A program made the translations under genes and the position numbers. The notes beneath the pieces were generated by a model. It was not told the origin of the DNA, did not search any database, and saw nothing but the letters and a program-made list of their open reading frames with translations. Positions 19,915-28,364 of a stretch of DNA of 64,000 bases are shown here, piece after piece. How positions within the stretch are numbered: position 1 is the first letter of the stretch; each line of letters begins with the position of its first letter. This DNA is from Ruminococcus sp. GTDB taxonomy: Bacteria; Bacillota; Clostridia; Oscillospirales; Ruminococcaceae. The stretch lies in the NCBI GenBank assembly GCA_017558505.1, contig JAFYUM010000011.1, forward strand, positions 77,439 through 141,438, given 5' to 3'.

Positions 19915-21114
19915 ATGATTACATTGGACAAAGTCTATCACGCAAAATATGTCCTTAAACAAGTTATACGGGAAACCGATGTCATACAGGCTCCCAAAAT
20001 TAACCCTGATGCAAATATCTGGCTTAAAACCGAGAATTTGCAGATAACAGGCTCATTTAAGGTGCGTGGTGCGTACTATAAAATGTCCTGCCTTTCCGAG
20101 GAAGAAAAATCAAAGGGAGTGATTGCCTGCTCCGCAGGAAATCACGCACAGGGAGTTGCTCTTGCAGCTGCTAAAAACGGCATAAAATCAATTATCTGCC
20201 TCCCCGACGGTGCTCCCATTTCCAAGGTTGAAGCTACAAAAAACTACGGTGCGGAAGTTTGCCTTGTAAAGGGCGTTTACGATGACGCATACAAAGAGGC
20301 TCTCCGTCAGCGTGATGAAATGGGCTATACCTTCATCCACCCCTTTGACGATGAATTTGTAATTGCAGGTCAGGGAACTATCGGCCTTGAACTCCTTGAA
20401 CAGATACCCGATATGGACGCTGTTATTGTTCCAATCGGCGGCGGCGGTCTTATTTCGGGAGTCGCATTTGCTATAAAGAGCCTTAACCCCAATATCAAGG
20501 TTTACGGCGTACAGGCTACAGGTGCTCCAAGTATGTACAACGCTGTACGTGACGGTGAAATTAAAGCTCTGTCGGGAGTTTCTACAATTGCAGATGGTAT
20601 CGCTGTAAAAGCTCCCGGTGAAACTACATTTGAACTTGTTTCAAAATATGTCGATGAAATCGTGACAGTTACCGACGACGAAATTTCCGCCGCTATCCTT
20701 GCTCTTATGGAGCAACAGAAGCTTGTTACCGAGGGTGCAGGTGCTGTTGCAGTAGCTGCCGCTATGTTCAATAAAGTGCCTGTCAAGGGCAAAAAAGTCG
20801 TATGTCTGCTTTCGGGCGGAAACATTGATGTAACTATTCTTTCAAAGGTTATCAAGCGTGGCTTGCTTATGTCGGGAAGAAATATTACTCTTACAATTGA
20901 ACTTCTCGACAAACCCGGTCAGCTTTTCGAGGTTTCACGTATTATTGCTGAACTGGGCGGAAATGTTATTTCAATTCACCATGAACGTGCAAACGAGGGC
21001 TCCGCTGTAAACGGCTGTTATCTTCGTCTTGTACTTGAAACAAGAAATTACGAGCATATTGAAGCTATCAAAACTGCTCTTGCCGAAAACGGTTTTAAAA
21101 TTACAAATGATTAA
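19915..21114 (+). CDS. ilvA: Threonine ammonia-lyase (deaminase)
   Basis: The 399-residue PLP enzyme makes 2-oxobutyrate from threonine, the first isoleucine-specific step. The PLP lysine is K49 in [12 protein letters not shown], and [10 protein letters not shown] binds the phosphate. The C-terminal ~75 residues form an ACT domain ([20 protein letters not shown]), giving the short single-ACT class rather than the two-domain E. coli type. AAGGAG precedes the ATG. RidA follows 11 bases later, which removes the reactive enamine/imine intermediates of this reaction. Confidence 0.95.
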   Translation: MITLDKVYHAKYVLKQVIRETDVIQAPKINPDANIWLKTENLQITGSFKVRGAYYKMSCLSEEEKSKGVIACSAGNHAQGVALAAAKNGIKSIICLPDGAPISKVEATKNYGAEVCLVKGVYDDAYKEALRQRDEMGYTFIHPFDDEFVIAGQGTIGLELLEQIPDMDAVIVPIGGGGLISGVAFAIKSLNPNIKVYGVQATGAPSMYNAVRDGEIKALSGVSTIADGIAVKAPGETTFELVSKYVDEIVTVTDDEISAAILALMEQQKLVTEGAGAVAVAAAMFNKVPVKGKKVVCLLSGGNIDVTILSKVIKRGLLMSGRNITLTIELLDKPGQLFEVSRIIAELGGNVISIHHERANEGSAVNGCYLRLVLETRNYEHIEAIKTALAENGFKITND

Positions 21115-21125
21115 GGAGAATTATT

Positions 21126-21503
21126 ATGATTAAAATTCATACAGAAAAAGCACCTGCCGCTGTAGGTCCTTACTCACAGGCTATTATCTCAAATGGTATG
21201 GTATTTACCAGTGGTCAGATTGCTATAAATCCCATTACAAATACAGTTGAGGCAACTACAATTGAGGGGCAGACAGAACAGGTTATGCAGAATCTTAAAG
21301 CTGTTCTTGAAACAGCAGGTTCATCTTTTGAAAGAGCTGTTAAAACTACCTGTTTTCTTGCGGATATGAACGATTTTGCTGCTTTCAATGAAATCTACGG
21401 CAAATACTTTACAGGACTTCCTGCAAGAAGCTGTGTAGCTGTTAAAACTCTGCCTAAAAATGTTCTTGTAGAAGTTGAAGTTATTGCCGAAACAAGCCTA
21501 TAA
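21126..21503 (+). CDS. ridA: RidA family enamine/imine deaminase
   Basis: The 125-residue YjgF/YER057c/UK114 protein has [10 protein letters not shown] at the start and LPARSCVAV with the catalytic-site arginine near residue 101. RidA hydrolyses 2-aminoacrylate and 2-aminocrotonate formed by PLP dehydratases; its place right after ilvA fits this. AAGGAG precedes the ATG. Confidence 0.95.
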   Translation: MIKIHTEKAPAAVGPYSQAIISNGMVFTSGQIAINPITNTVEATTIEGQTEQVMQNLKAVLETAGSSFERAVKTTCFLADMNDFAAFNEIYGKYFTGLPARSCVAVKTLPKNVLVEVEVIAETSL

Positions 21504-21519
21504 ATCGGAGGTTAAAATT

Positions 21520-22455
21520 ATGACTGTAAAAGAATTACAGGAGAAAATCCTGGAACTTAAAAAAGAAACAAATACCGCCATTCTTGCCCATAGCTACCAG
21601 TCCCGTGAAATTGTAGAAATTGCCGATTTTACAGGTGACAGTTACAAATTAAGTCTGGATGCAACAAAAATTCCCAACGAAAATATTCTTTTCTGCGGTG
21701 TTCACTTTATGGCTGAAACTGCAAAAATGCTCTCTCCCGAAAAGCGTGTTTACCTTGCAAATAAGGGTGCAGGCTGTCCCATGGCTGAGCAGATGGACAG
21801 GGATATGATTGCGGAAATCAAAGCAAAAGAGCCTGACAGGACTGTTGTGGCTTATATCAACACAACCGCTTCACTTAAAACTGTCTGTGATGTCTGTGTA
21901 ACCTCATCAAGTGCGCTGAAAATCGTGAAGAATATTGACTCCGATAAAATCCTCTTTATCCCCGACTGTAATTTAGGCGGCTGGGTAAAGTCGCAGCTCC
22001 CCGAAAAGGATATTATGCTGCTCAACGGCGGCTGTCCTGCTCATTCCTATATTACAGTTGAGGAAGTTTTGGCAGCTAAGGCTGAACACCCCGACGCTCT
22101 TTTCCTCGTTCATCCCGAATGTCGCCCTGAAGTTACTGCTCTTGCAGATTATGCAGGCTCTACAAGCGGAATTATGGATTTCGCAATGAAATCCGATGCT
22201 AAAGAGTTTATCGTCGGCACTGAAACTTCAATTGCAGAACATCTCCAGTATGACTGCCCCGAAAAGAAATTCTATCCCTTGACAAAAAAGCTTATCTGTA
22301 CCGATATGAAGCTTACAACCCTTCCCGATGTATATCGCTCACTTCTTGCAATTGCAGGAAAGCCCGAGGGTGAAGCTTTTGAAATACTTATGGACGAGGA
22401 GCAGATTTCCGCTGCCCGTAAATGTATCGACAAGATGATTGAACTGGGCGGCTGA
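21520..22455 (+). CDS. nadA: Quinolinate synthase
   Basis: The 311-residue enzyme makes quinolinate from iminoaspartate and dihydroxyacetone phosphate for NAD synthesis. The three [4Fe-4S] cysteines are C86 (AGCPMAEQM), C172 (NGGCPAH) and C260 (LICTDMKLTTL). CGGAGG before ATG 21520 rules out the longer frame from 21475. nadB and nadC are not adjacent. The next gene, hydE, starts one base after the stop. Confidence 0.95.
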   Translation: MTVKELQEKILELKKETNTAILAHSYQSREIVEIADFTGDSYKLSLDATKIPNENILFCGVHFMAETAKMLSPEKRVYLANKGAGCPMAEQMDRDMIAEIKAKEPDRTVVAYINTTASLKTVCDVCVTSSSALKIVKNIDSDKILFIPDCNLGGWVKSQLPEKDIMLLNGGCPAHSYITVEEVLAAKAEHPDALFLVHPECRPEVTALADYAGSTSGIMDFAMKSDAKEFIVGTETSIAEHLQYDCPEKKFYPLTKKLICTDMKLTTLPDVYRSLLAIAGKPEGEAFEILMDEEQISAARKCIDKMIELGG

Positions 22456-22456
22456 T

Positions 22457-23497
22457 ATGACTGAACTTATCGAAAAGCTTTACAGTACAGCCGATTTGTC
22501 CGATGATGAGCTGAAAACTCTCATTGCCGACGAAAGCGAGGATGCGGCGGCTTATCTTGCAAGCCGTGCCGATGAAGTACGCAGAAAACACTATGGAAAT
22601 AAAGTATTCCTCCGTGGACTTATTGAAATTTCCTCATACTGCAAAAACGACTGCTTTTACTGCGGTATCAGAAGAAGCTGCAAATCGGCGGAGCGTTACC
22701 GCCTTGACCGACAGCAGATACTGGATTGCACTGAAATCGGCTATAAACTTGGACTCCGCACTTTTGTTATGCAGGGTGGCGAGGACGCTTTTTTCAATGA
22801 CGATTTTATGTGCGGCATAATTTCCGAACTGCGTGAAAATTATCCCGACTGCGCCATAACCCTTTCCCTTGGGGAACGCTCCCTTGAAAGCTATGAGAAA
22901 ATGAAAGGGGCAGGGGCGGACAGATATCTGCTCCGACACGAAACAGCGTCAGAGGAACTTTACAGAAAAATTCATCCTGAAGAAATGAGTCTTGACAACC
23001 GCATAAAATGTCTGTATAATTTAAAGAGAACAGGTTATCAGACAGGTTCGGGATTTATGGTTGGTGTGCCGTATCAGACCATTGAACATATTATTGAAGA
23101 TATTCGCTTTTTGCAGGAATTACAGCCGCAGATGATTGGCATAGGGCCGTTCATTCCCCATTGGGACACCCCTTTCCGCAATGAAAAAAGGGGAACTCTT
23201 GAACTTACCCTCCGTCTGCTGGGAATTCTCCGCCTTATGTTCCCAAGAGTACTTCTCCCTGCTACAACAGCTTTAGGCAGTATAGCGGATAACGGCAGAA
23301 TTCTCGGTCTTAAAACAGGCTGTAATGTAATTATGCCCAACATATCCCCAGAGGACGCAAGAAAAAAATATAACCTATACGATAATAAGCTTGTTTCGGG
23401 AAGCGAAACTGCAGAGGGAATTTCCATGCTCAAAGCGGAAATTGAAGCGGCAGGATATACCGTTTCCGACGAAAGAGGCGATTTCTTACAGGAGTAA
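22457..23497 (+). CDS. hydE: [FeFe]-hydrogenase H-cluster radical SAM maturase HydE
   Basis: The 346-residue radical SAM protein has the cluster motif C62-x3-C66-x2-C69 in SSYCKNDCFYCGIRRSC, followed by TFVMQGGED, GERSLESYEKMKGAGADRYL and GFMVGVPYQT, all typical of HydE. HydE works with HydG and HydF to build the diiron centre of [FeFe]-hydrogenase. Neither hydF, hydG nor a hydrogenase is in the window. ATG 22457 is one base after the nadA stop, which supports that start over TTG 22439. A related PylB/BioB-type role is less likely given the strong match in the motif region. Confidence 0.88.
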   Translation: MTELIEKLYSTADLSDDELKTLIADESEDAAAYLASRADEVRRKHYGNKVFLRGLIEISSYCKNDCFYCGIRRSCKSAERYRLDRQQILDCTEIGYKLGLRTFVMQGGEDAFFNDDFMCGIISELRENYPDCAITLSLGERSLESYEKMKGAGADRYLLRHETASEELYRKIHPEEMSLDNRIKCLYNLKRTGYQTGSGFMVGVPYQTIEHIIEDIRFLQELQPQMIGIGPFIPHWDTPFRNEKRGTLELTLRLLGILRLMFPRVLLPATTALGSIADNGRILGLKTGCNVIMPNISPEDARKKYNLYDNKLVSGSETAEGISMLKAEIEAAGYTVSDERGDFLQE

Positions 23498-23503
23498 AAA
23501 ATT

Positions 23504-24442
23504 ATGAGAGTACGTTTTCATCTGCCCGATTTTTCAGGGCGTTTCAAGCTGAATTTATTATTTGCAGATATGCTTCAACAGAAGCCGCACTATTTCCGTG
23601 AGGGTGTTGAAATTGCTTCGTTTTACGGTGTTTTTCCGCCCTCTATGTGGAATGGCGGACGTACGCAGGGCGGCGTGTGCGATCCCCAGTATGTAAAGGC
23701 TGTTATAAAGGCTTTTAATGCCAGAGGTATTCCCCTTCGTTTTACATTTACAAACCCTGCTCTTGAGAAAAAACATCTCAACGACACTTTCTGCAATATG
23801 GTGCTTAACCTTGCCAATAACGGACTTAACGAAGCTATTGTTGTATCCCCGATTTTAGAGGAATACATCCGCACAAACTTCCCGAAATACAAGCTTACCA
23901 GTTCAACCTGCAAGAGAATTACTTCTCCTGAACTGCTTGAAGAAGAACTCAGCAGGGATTACAGCATTGTTGTTGTGGATTATGATTTCAACAACAATTT
24001 TGAAGTGCTGTCAAAGCTTCCTCGAAAAGAGGACTGCGAGCTTCTTGTAAATGACTGCTGTGAGCCGAATTGCCCAAGACGTGCAGAGCATTACCATACA
24101 ATTGGTCTTATGCAGATAGCATACAATGAGCACATAAAAAAATATCCCAATGTGCCTTTTAATGCGGGTAAGATTGATGTTCACAATCTGGAAAGTTGTC
24201 CATTCGGTCAGCGTGGAGTATTTGATATACGCAATCTCCGAACACATATTTCTCCCGACGATATATGGGGAAAATACGTGCCTATGGGATTTGAACAGTT
24301 CAAGATAGAGGGACGCACTTCAAGCAACCTCAATATTGCTGAAACCTATATGTATTATATGGCAAAGCCGGAATACCGTGACGAGGCTCGTTTCAATCTC
24401 CTTAAAGCTATGGAGAACACAGGTGCGTTGAAATTCTTATAA
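23504..24442 (+). CDS. U32-peptidase-like protein of unknown function
   Basis: The 312-residue protein ends with FEQFKIEGRTSSNLNIAET, close to the LKIEGR...Y signature of the U32 peptidase/hydroxylase family, and has clustered cysteines in NDCCEPNCPRRAEHYH and a further ESCPFGQRG. U32-family members such as RlhA, TrhP and UbiU/V bind iron-sulfur clusters and modify RNA or ubiquinone; the cysteine pattern fits a cluster-binding relative. The exact reaction is unknown. It begins 6 bases after hydE, so it is co-transcribed with nadA and hydE. Confidence 0.65.
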   Translation: MRVRFHLPDFSGRFKLNLLFADMLQQKPHYFREGVEIASFYGVFPPSMWNGGRTQGGVCDPQYVKAVIKAFNARGIPLRFTFTNPALEKKHLNDTFCNMVLNLANNGLNEAIVVSPILEEYIRTNFPKYKLTSSTCKRITSPELLEEELSRDYSIVVVDYDFNNNFEVLSKLPRKEDCELLVNDCCEPNCPRRAEHYHTIGLMQIAYNEHIKKYPNVPFNAGKIDVHNLESCPFGQRGVFDIRNLRTHISPDDIWGKYVPMGFEQFKIEGRTSSNLNIAETYMYYMAKPEYRDEARFNLLKAMENTGALKFL

Positions 24443-24448
24443 TAGTAT

Positions 24449-24466
24449 GGGCGGATATTATCCGCC
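24449..24466 (+). repeat. GGGCGGATATTATCCGCC palindromic repeat
   Basis: Perfect 18-bp copy of the palindromic half of the composite repeat, 7 bases after the U32-like gene and just before the cysE ribosome site. Confidence 0.65.
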
Positions 24467-24489
24467 TGCAATTCCGAAGGCGGTGTTTT

Positions 24490-25152
24490 ATGTTACGAAT
24501 GATAAAAACAATTAAAAGAGATATTGCCCTTATACGTGAAAGCGACCCTGCGGCAAGAAATGCGGTGGAAATACTGCTGACATATCCCACATTGAGGGCA
24601 ATCCGTTCCTATCGCCTTGCTCATTGGTTCTATGTGCGGAAGTATTACACCATTGCAAGAATTATCTCACAGCGTGCACGAAATAAAACGGGAATTGAAA
24701 TTCACCCTGGCGCAACTATCGGCAGAGGACTTTTCATTGACCACGGAATGGGCGTTGTTATCGGTGAAACTGCGGTGATTGGCGATAACTGCCTGCTGTA
24801 TCAGGGAGTTACTCTCGGCGGTACAGGTAAAGATAAAGGCAAACGTCACCCCACTTTAGGCAATAATGTGCTTGTTGGTGCAGGTGCCAAGGTGCTTGGA
24901 CCTTTTACTGTGGGAAATAACGTAAAAATTGCCGCAAATGCCGTTGTACTCAATGCAATTCCCGATGATTGTACAGCTGTGGGCGTTCCTGCAAGAATTG
25001 TCCGCAGAAAGGGAGAAAAAGTCAATCAGCACAAGGTTACACAGGATATTGACCAGATTCATATTCCCGACCCTGTTTCTCTTGAACTGTGCAGACTTCA
25101 GGCGGAAGTTGACAGTCTTAAAAAGGAAATTGCAAGGCTTAAAGGCGAATAA
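24490..25152 (+). CDS. cysE: Serine O-acetyltransferase
   Basis: The 220-residue left-handed beta-helix enzyme transfers acetyl from acetyl-CoA to serine for cysteine synthesis. GIEIHPGATIGRGLFIDHG and GVTLGGTGK with GKRHPTLGNNV are the hexapeptide-repeat signatures. It follows three genes that make Fe-S or cysteine-rich proteins. The C-terminal ~25 residues are a charged helix. A MITE-like element starts 8 bases after its stop. Confidence 0.94.
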   Translation: MLRMIKTIKRDIALIRESDPAARNAVEILLTYPTLRAIRSYRLAHWFYVRKYYTIARIISQRARNKTGIEIHPGATIGRGLFIDHGMGVVIGETAVIGDNCLLYQGVTLGGTGKDKGKRHPTLGNNVLVGAGAKVLGPFTVGNNVKIAANAVVLNAIPDDCTAVGVPARIVRRKGEKVNQHKVTQDIDQIHIPDPVSLELCRLQAEVDSLKKEIARLKGE

Positions 25153-25159
25153 AGATTAT

Positions 25160-25317
25160 GGGCACCTCTAAAAACCCTTTTTGAGAAAAAGCAATTATGT
25201 ACGGCATCTTCTTCATCAACCTCCCTTGGAGTGCGACAGCACACCTTCGGAAGGTTTCCTTGAAGCTGCCGTACCCATCTGCTTTTTCTTTAATCAAACG
25301 GTTTTTTAGAGGTGCCC
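25160..25317 (+). mobile_element. MITE-like element, copy 2 (158 bp)
   Basis: The best preserved copy: GGGCACCTCTAAAAACC at the left and TTTTTTAGAGGTGCCC at the right are near-perfect inverted ends. Both halves also share inner blocks (GAAAAAGC, TACGGCA), so the whole element can fold as one long imperfect hairpin. GTGCGACAGCAC and CCTTCGGAAGG are inner palindromes. Flanks TTAT and TTGT could be a degraded 4-bp target duplication. No coding capacity for a transposase. Confidence 0.88.
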
Positions 25318-25324
25318 TTGTATT

Positions 25325-25350
25325 TTACCCGAGGATTTTGCTTCGGGTAA
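25325..25350 (+). terminator. Terminator-like hairpin after cysE/MITE
   Basis: TTACCCGA pairs with TTCGGGTAA around a GGATTTTGC loop, followed by an AT-rich run. Confidence 0.5.
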
Positions 25351-25489
25351 TATTTATATATAATTCTATATATGCTTAATATGAAAAAAATATACAGAGA
25401 AATGCAACTTTTTTTATTTTTCAACTGTGTTATTGTTGTAAAGGCGGTGAAGCCTTGATGTTACATAAAAATGAAATGGAGGAATTGAA

Positions 25490-28132
25490 ATGAAGAAAAT
25501 GAAAAAAATTGCCGCTATGTCTGCGGCTCTACTGATTTGTGCAAGTACTATGGGTTATTTGCCACAGGATTCACTCAAAATCAGTAACACCACAGTTAAT
25601 GCGGCAGAAGAAATCACAAGCGTAGAAATCAATGAGGCTAATTTCCCTGACCTAAACTTCCGTGATTATATCAAATCAAGTTTTGATACTGACTATGACG
25701 GTGTGCTTTCCGCTGAGGAAATTAAGGCTGTAACTGAAATCATTCTCTTTGAAGACGGTCTGCACGGCGAAACAATTGTGGTTTCTGATTTGAAGGGTAT
25801 AGAAATTTTCACAAATCTTGTAGAACTGAATTGCAATGATAGCAATCTCACTAAAATTGATTTAAGCAAGAATACGAAATTAAAATATTTGGAATGCGAT
25901 GGAAATGATCTCGCTTCACTTGATGTAAGCAAAAATACTGCATTGATAAGCTTATCCTGTAGTGAAAATAAACTTACCTCAATTGATGTAAGCCAAAATG
26001 TAGAATTAGTTGCGTTATATTGCTTAGGTAATCAGTTCACCAATCTTGACATAAGCAGTAATGCAGAATTAGAACATTTAAATTGTTCTTACAATAATCT
26101 AACAAACATAGATGTAAGCAATAATGCAAAGTTAATGCGATTTAATTGTAGTGAAAACCTAATTACAGCTCTTGATGTAACTAATAATCCTGAAATTGAT
26201 GTTTTGATTTGCAGTTACAATCAACTCTCTGAAATTGATATAAGCAACAATAAAAAACTTGCCCTTTTTGAATGCAGCGGAAATAATCTTACAAGCTTAG
26301 ACATATGTTCTCCAATTTTATCCGAGTGTGATTTTTCCAAAAACACATACAAAATCACACTTACTGATAATACTTTTGACCTTTCAGCTCTCCCCACAGG
26401 CTTTGATATTTCAAAAGCTTCTGAATGGACAAATGGTACAGTTGAGGGAAATATTCTCACTGTTGAGGACGCTTCAAAGCCAATTACATACAAATACGAC
26501 TGCGAATATGATACATATGTAACATTCACATTAATTCCTGCAAGCTCCGCAGATACCTCAAACTCTGTTGCAATTGATGCAACAAATTTCCCCGATACTA
26601 TTTTCAGGAAGTATGTAGCAGATAACTGTGATACCGACGGTGACCGTCTGCTTTCAGCTGAGGAAATTGCGGCTGTAACTGAAATCATCCTATTCTCATT
26701 TATGGACAGCGGTGTTTCCGATTTGTCGGGTATCGAATACTTTACATCGTTAACGAATTTATATTGTGAAGCTAACAGCCTCACTTCCCTTGATTTAAGC
26801 AAAAATACATCGTTAACGAATTTATATTGTGAAGCTAACAGCCTCACTTCCCTTGATTTAAGCAAAAATACAGCATTGACAAAGTTGAATTGTGCTGATA
26901 ATAAACTCATTTCTCTTGATGTAAGCAACTGTACTGCATTAACTGATTTATCTTGTTCTAATAATCAACTCTCTTCACTTGATGTAAGCAGCAATACGTC
27001 ATTACTTGGTTTAGAATGTGATTATAATCAGCTCACTTCTCTTGATTTAAGCGACTGTACTGCATTGAAAGACTTGTCCTGCGATGGTAATAGTCTTAGT
27101 TCACTTGATGTAAGTAACTGTACTGCATTAGAGATACTGTCTTGTACTGACTTAGGCAATCTTACAACTCTCGATTTAAGCAATAATACAGCATTGAAAG
27201 AATTGAGATGCGAATATAACCAGCTCACTTCACTTAATGTAAGCAACTGTTCTGCATTGGAAATTTTGGGTTGTGGTGATAATCCACTCACTTCGCTTGA
27301 TGTAAGCAACTGTACTGCTTTAACCAAATTATTATGTTATAATAATCAGCTTACTTCACTTGATGTAAGCAATAATACAGCGTTAAAGAATTTATGGTGT
27401 TATGAAAATCAGTTCACTTCACTTGATGTAAGCAATAACTCAGCATTAACCACGTTATATTGCAGTTATAATCAGCTCACCTCGCTTGATATAAGCAATA
27501 ATACAGCATTATTTGATTTATCTTGTCATAACAATCAACTTACTTCTCTTGATGTAAGCAATAATACAACATTAAACACCTTAGATTGTGTCGGAAATCA
27601 GCTCACTTCACTTAATGTAAGCAATAATACAGCATTAAAGAGATTGACGATTGATGAAAACGAATATGAAATTGCCCTCACCGGCAACACATTTGACCTT
27701 TCAACTCTCCCCACAAACTTTGATGTAACAAAGGCTTCTGAGTGGACAAATGCCACAGTTGACGGAAATATTCTCACAGTTGAGGACGCTTCAAACTCGA
27801 TTACATACAAATACGACTGCGGAAATGGACATTCAGAAACATTTACTTTAATTCCACAGATTGACAAAACACCAGCTGAAACGACTACAACTACAGTTCC
27901 CGCAACAACAACAACTACTACTACAGCAACTACTAATCCACCTGCTACAACTACTACTGCCACAACAACTGCTCCCGAAACAACTACTACACCTGCAACT
28001 ACAACTCCCGAAGAAGAACTCCCACAGACAGGTTTTTCATATCTCTACAAATGCTTACCTATTTCCGCTGGCGCATTAGTACTTTTAGGTATGTATGCCG
28101 TTAAAAAGAGCAGAAAAGAAGATGAAGAATAA
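25490..28132 (+). CDS. LPQTG-anchored surface protein with EF-hand-like/LRR modules (1)
   Basis: The 880-residue protein has a signal peptide (residues 1-38), two modules and a sortase signal. Each module has an EF-hand-like unit (NFPDLNFRDYIKSSFDTDYD and then DGVLSAEE near 50-80; NFPDTIFRKYVADNCDTDGD near 362), 21-residue leucine-rich repeats of the form LxxLxCxxNxLTSLDVSNNT, and a cap with ...DNTFDLSALPTGFD. A Thr/Pro linker precedes LPQTG at 844-848, a hydrophobic helix and a charged tail. It is probably covalently attached to peptidoglycan and binds proteins or glycans; ligand unknown. Two repeats at 26744-26869 are exact copies. Confidence 0.9.
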   Translation: MKKMKKIAAMSAALLICASTMGYLPQDSLKISNTTVNAAEEITSVEINEANFPDLNFRDYIKSSFDTDYDGVLSAEEIKAVTEIILFEDGLHGETIVVSDLKGIEIFTNLVELNCNDSNLTKIDLSKNTKLKYLECDGNDLASLDVSKNTALISLSCSENKLTSIDVSQNVELVALYCLGNQFTNLDISSNAELEHLNCSYNNLTNIDVSNNAKLMRFNCSENLITALDVTNNPEIDVLICSYNQLSEIDISNNKKLALFECSGNNLTSLDICSPILSECDFSKNTYKITLTDNTFDLSALPTGFDISKASEWTNGTVEGNILTVEDASKPITYKYDCEYDTYVTFTLIPASSADTSNSVAIDATNFPDTIFRKYVADNCDTDGDRLLSAEEIAAVTEIILFSFMDSGVSDLSGIEYFTSLTNLYCEANSLTSLDLSKNTSLTNLYCEANSLTSLDLSKNTALTKLNCADNKLISLDVSNCTALTDLSCSNNQLSSLDVSSNTSLLGLECDYNQLTSLDLSDCTALKDLSCDGNSLSSLDVSNCTALEILSCTDLGNLTTLDLSNNTALKELRCEYNQLTSLNVSNCSALEILGCGDNPLTSLDVSNCTALTKLLCYNNQLTSLDVSNNTALKNLWCYENQFTSLDVSNNSALTTLYCSYNQLTSLDISNNTALFDLSCHNNQLTSLDVSNNTTLNTLDCVGNQLTSLNVSNNTALKRLTIDENEYEIALTGNTFDLSTLPTNFDVTKASEWTNATVDGNILTVEDASNSITYKYDCGNGHSETFTLIPQIDKTPAETTTTTVPATTTTTTTATTNPPATTTTATTTAPETTTTPATTTPEEELPQTGFSYLYKCLPISAGALVLLGMYAVKKSRKEDEE
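26744..26869 (+). repeat. Exact 63-bp tandem duplication within the LRR array
   Basis: Two identical consecutive 63-base units, each encoding one 21-residue repeat (LTNLYCEANSLTSLDLSKNT plus one residue). Elsewhere in the array neighbours differ at many silent sites. Confidence 0.9.
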
Positions 28133-28213
28133 TTAAATCAGAATTCCAACCTCAATATACATATGTAATACATATATGCATATATTGTATATAGTTAAAT
28201 ATACCTAAAAGCA

Positions 28214-28242
28214 TTGCATTTTGTTATATTATATGATATACT
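28214..28242 (+). promoter_or_regulatory. Promoter of LRR surface protein 2
   Basis: TTGCAT (28214-28219), 17-bp spacer, TATACT (28237-28242). The spacer closely resembles that of the promoter at 32484-32512. Three hairpins follow in the leader: 28247-28267, 28282-28301 and 28306-28331. Confidence 0.7.
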
Positions 28243-28364
28243 ACTATTAACCGAAGCACTCGGTTAAAAATATTTAATAATGCCTGCTGAAATATGCAGG
28301 CAAACCGCAAACGCAATTTTTTGTCGTTTGCAAAAAAATAAAAGAGAATATGGAGGAAAAAATT

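Noticed and set aside
25800-27650. Regularly spaced repeats resembling a CRISPR array
   Set aside because: The repeats are in frame, 63 bp apart, diverge gradually and encode leucine-rich repeats; there are no unique spacers and no cas genes.
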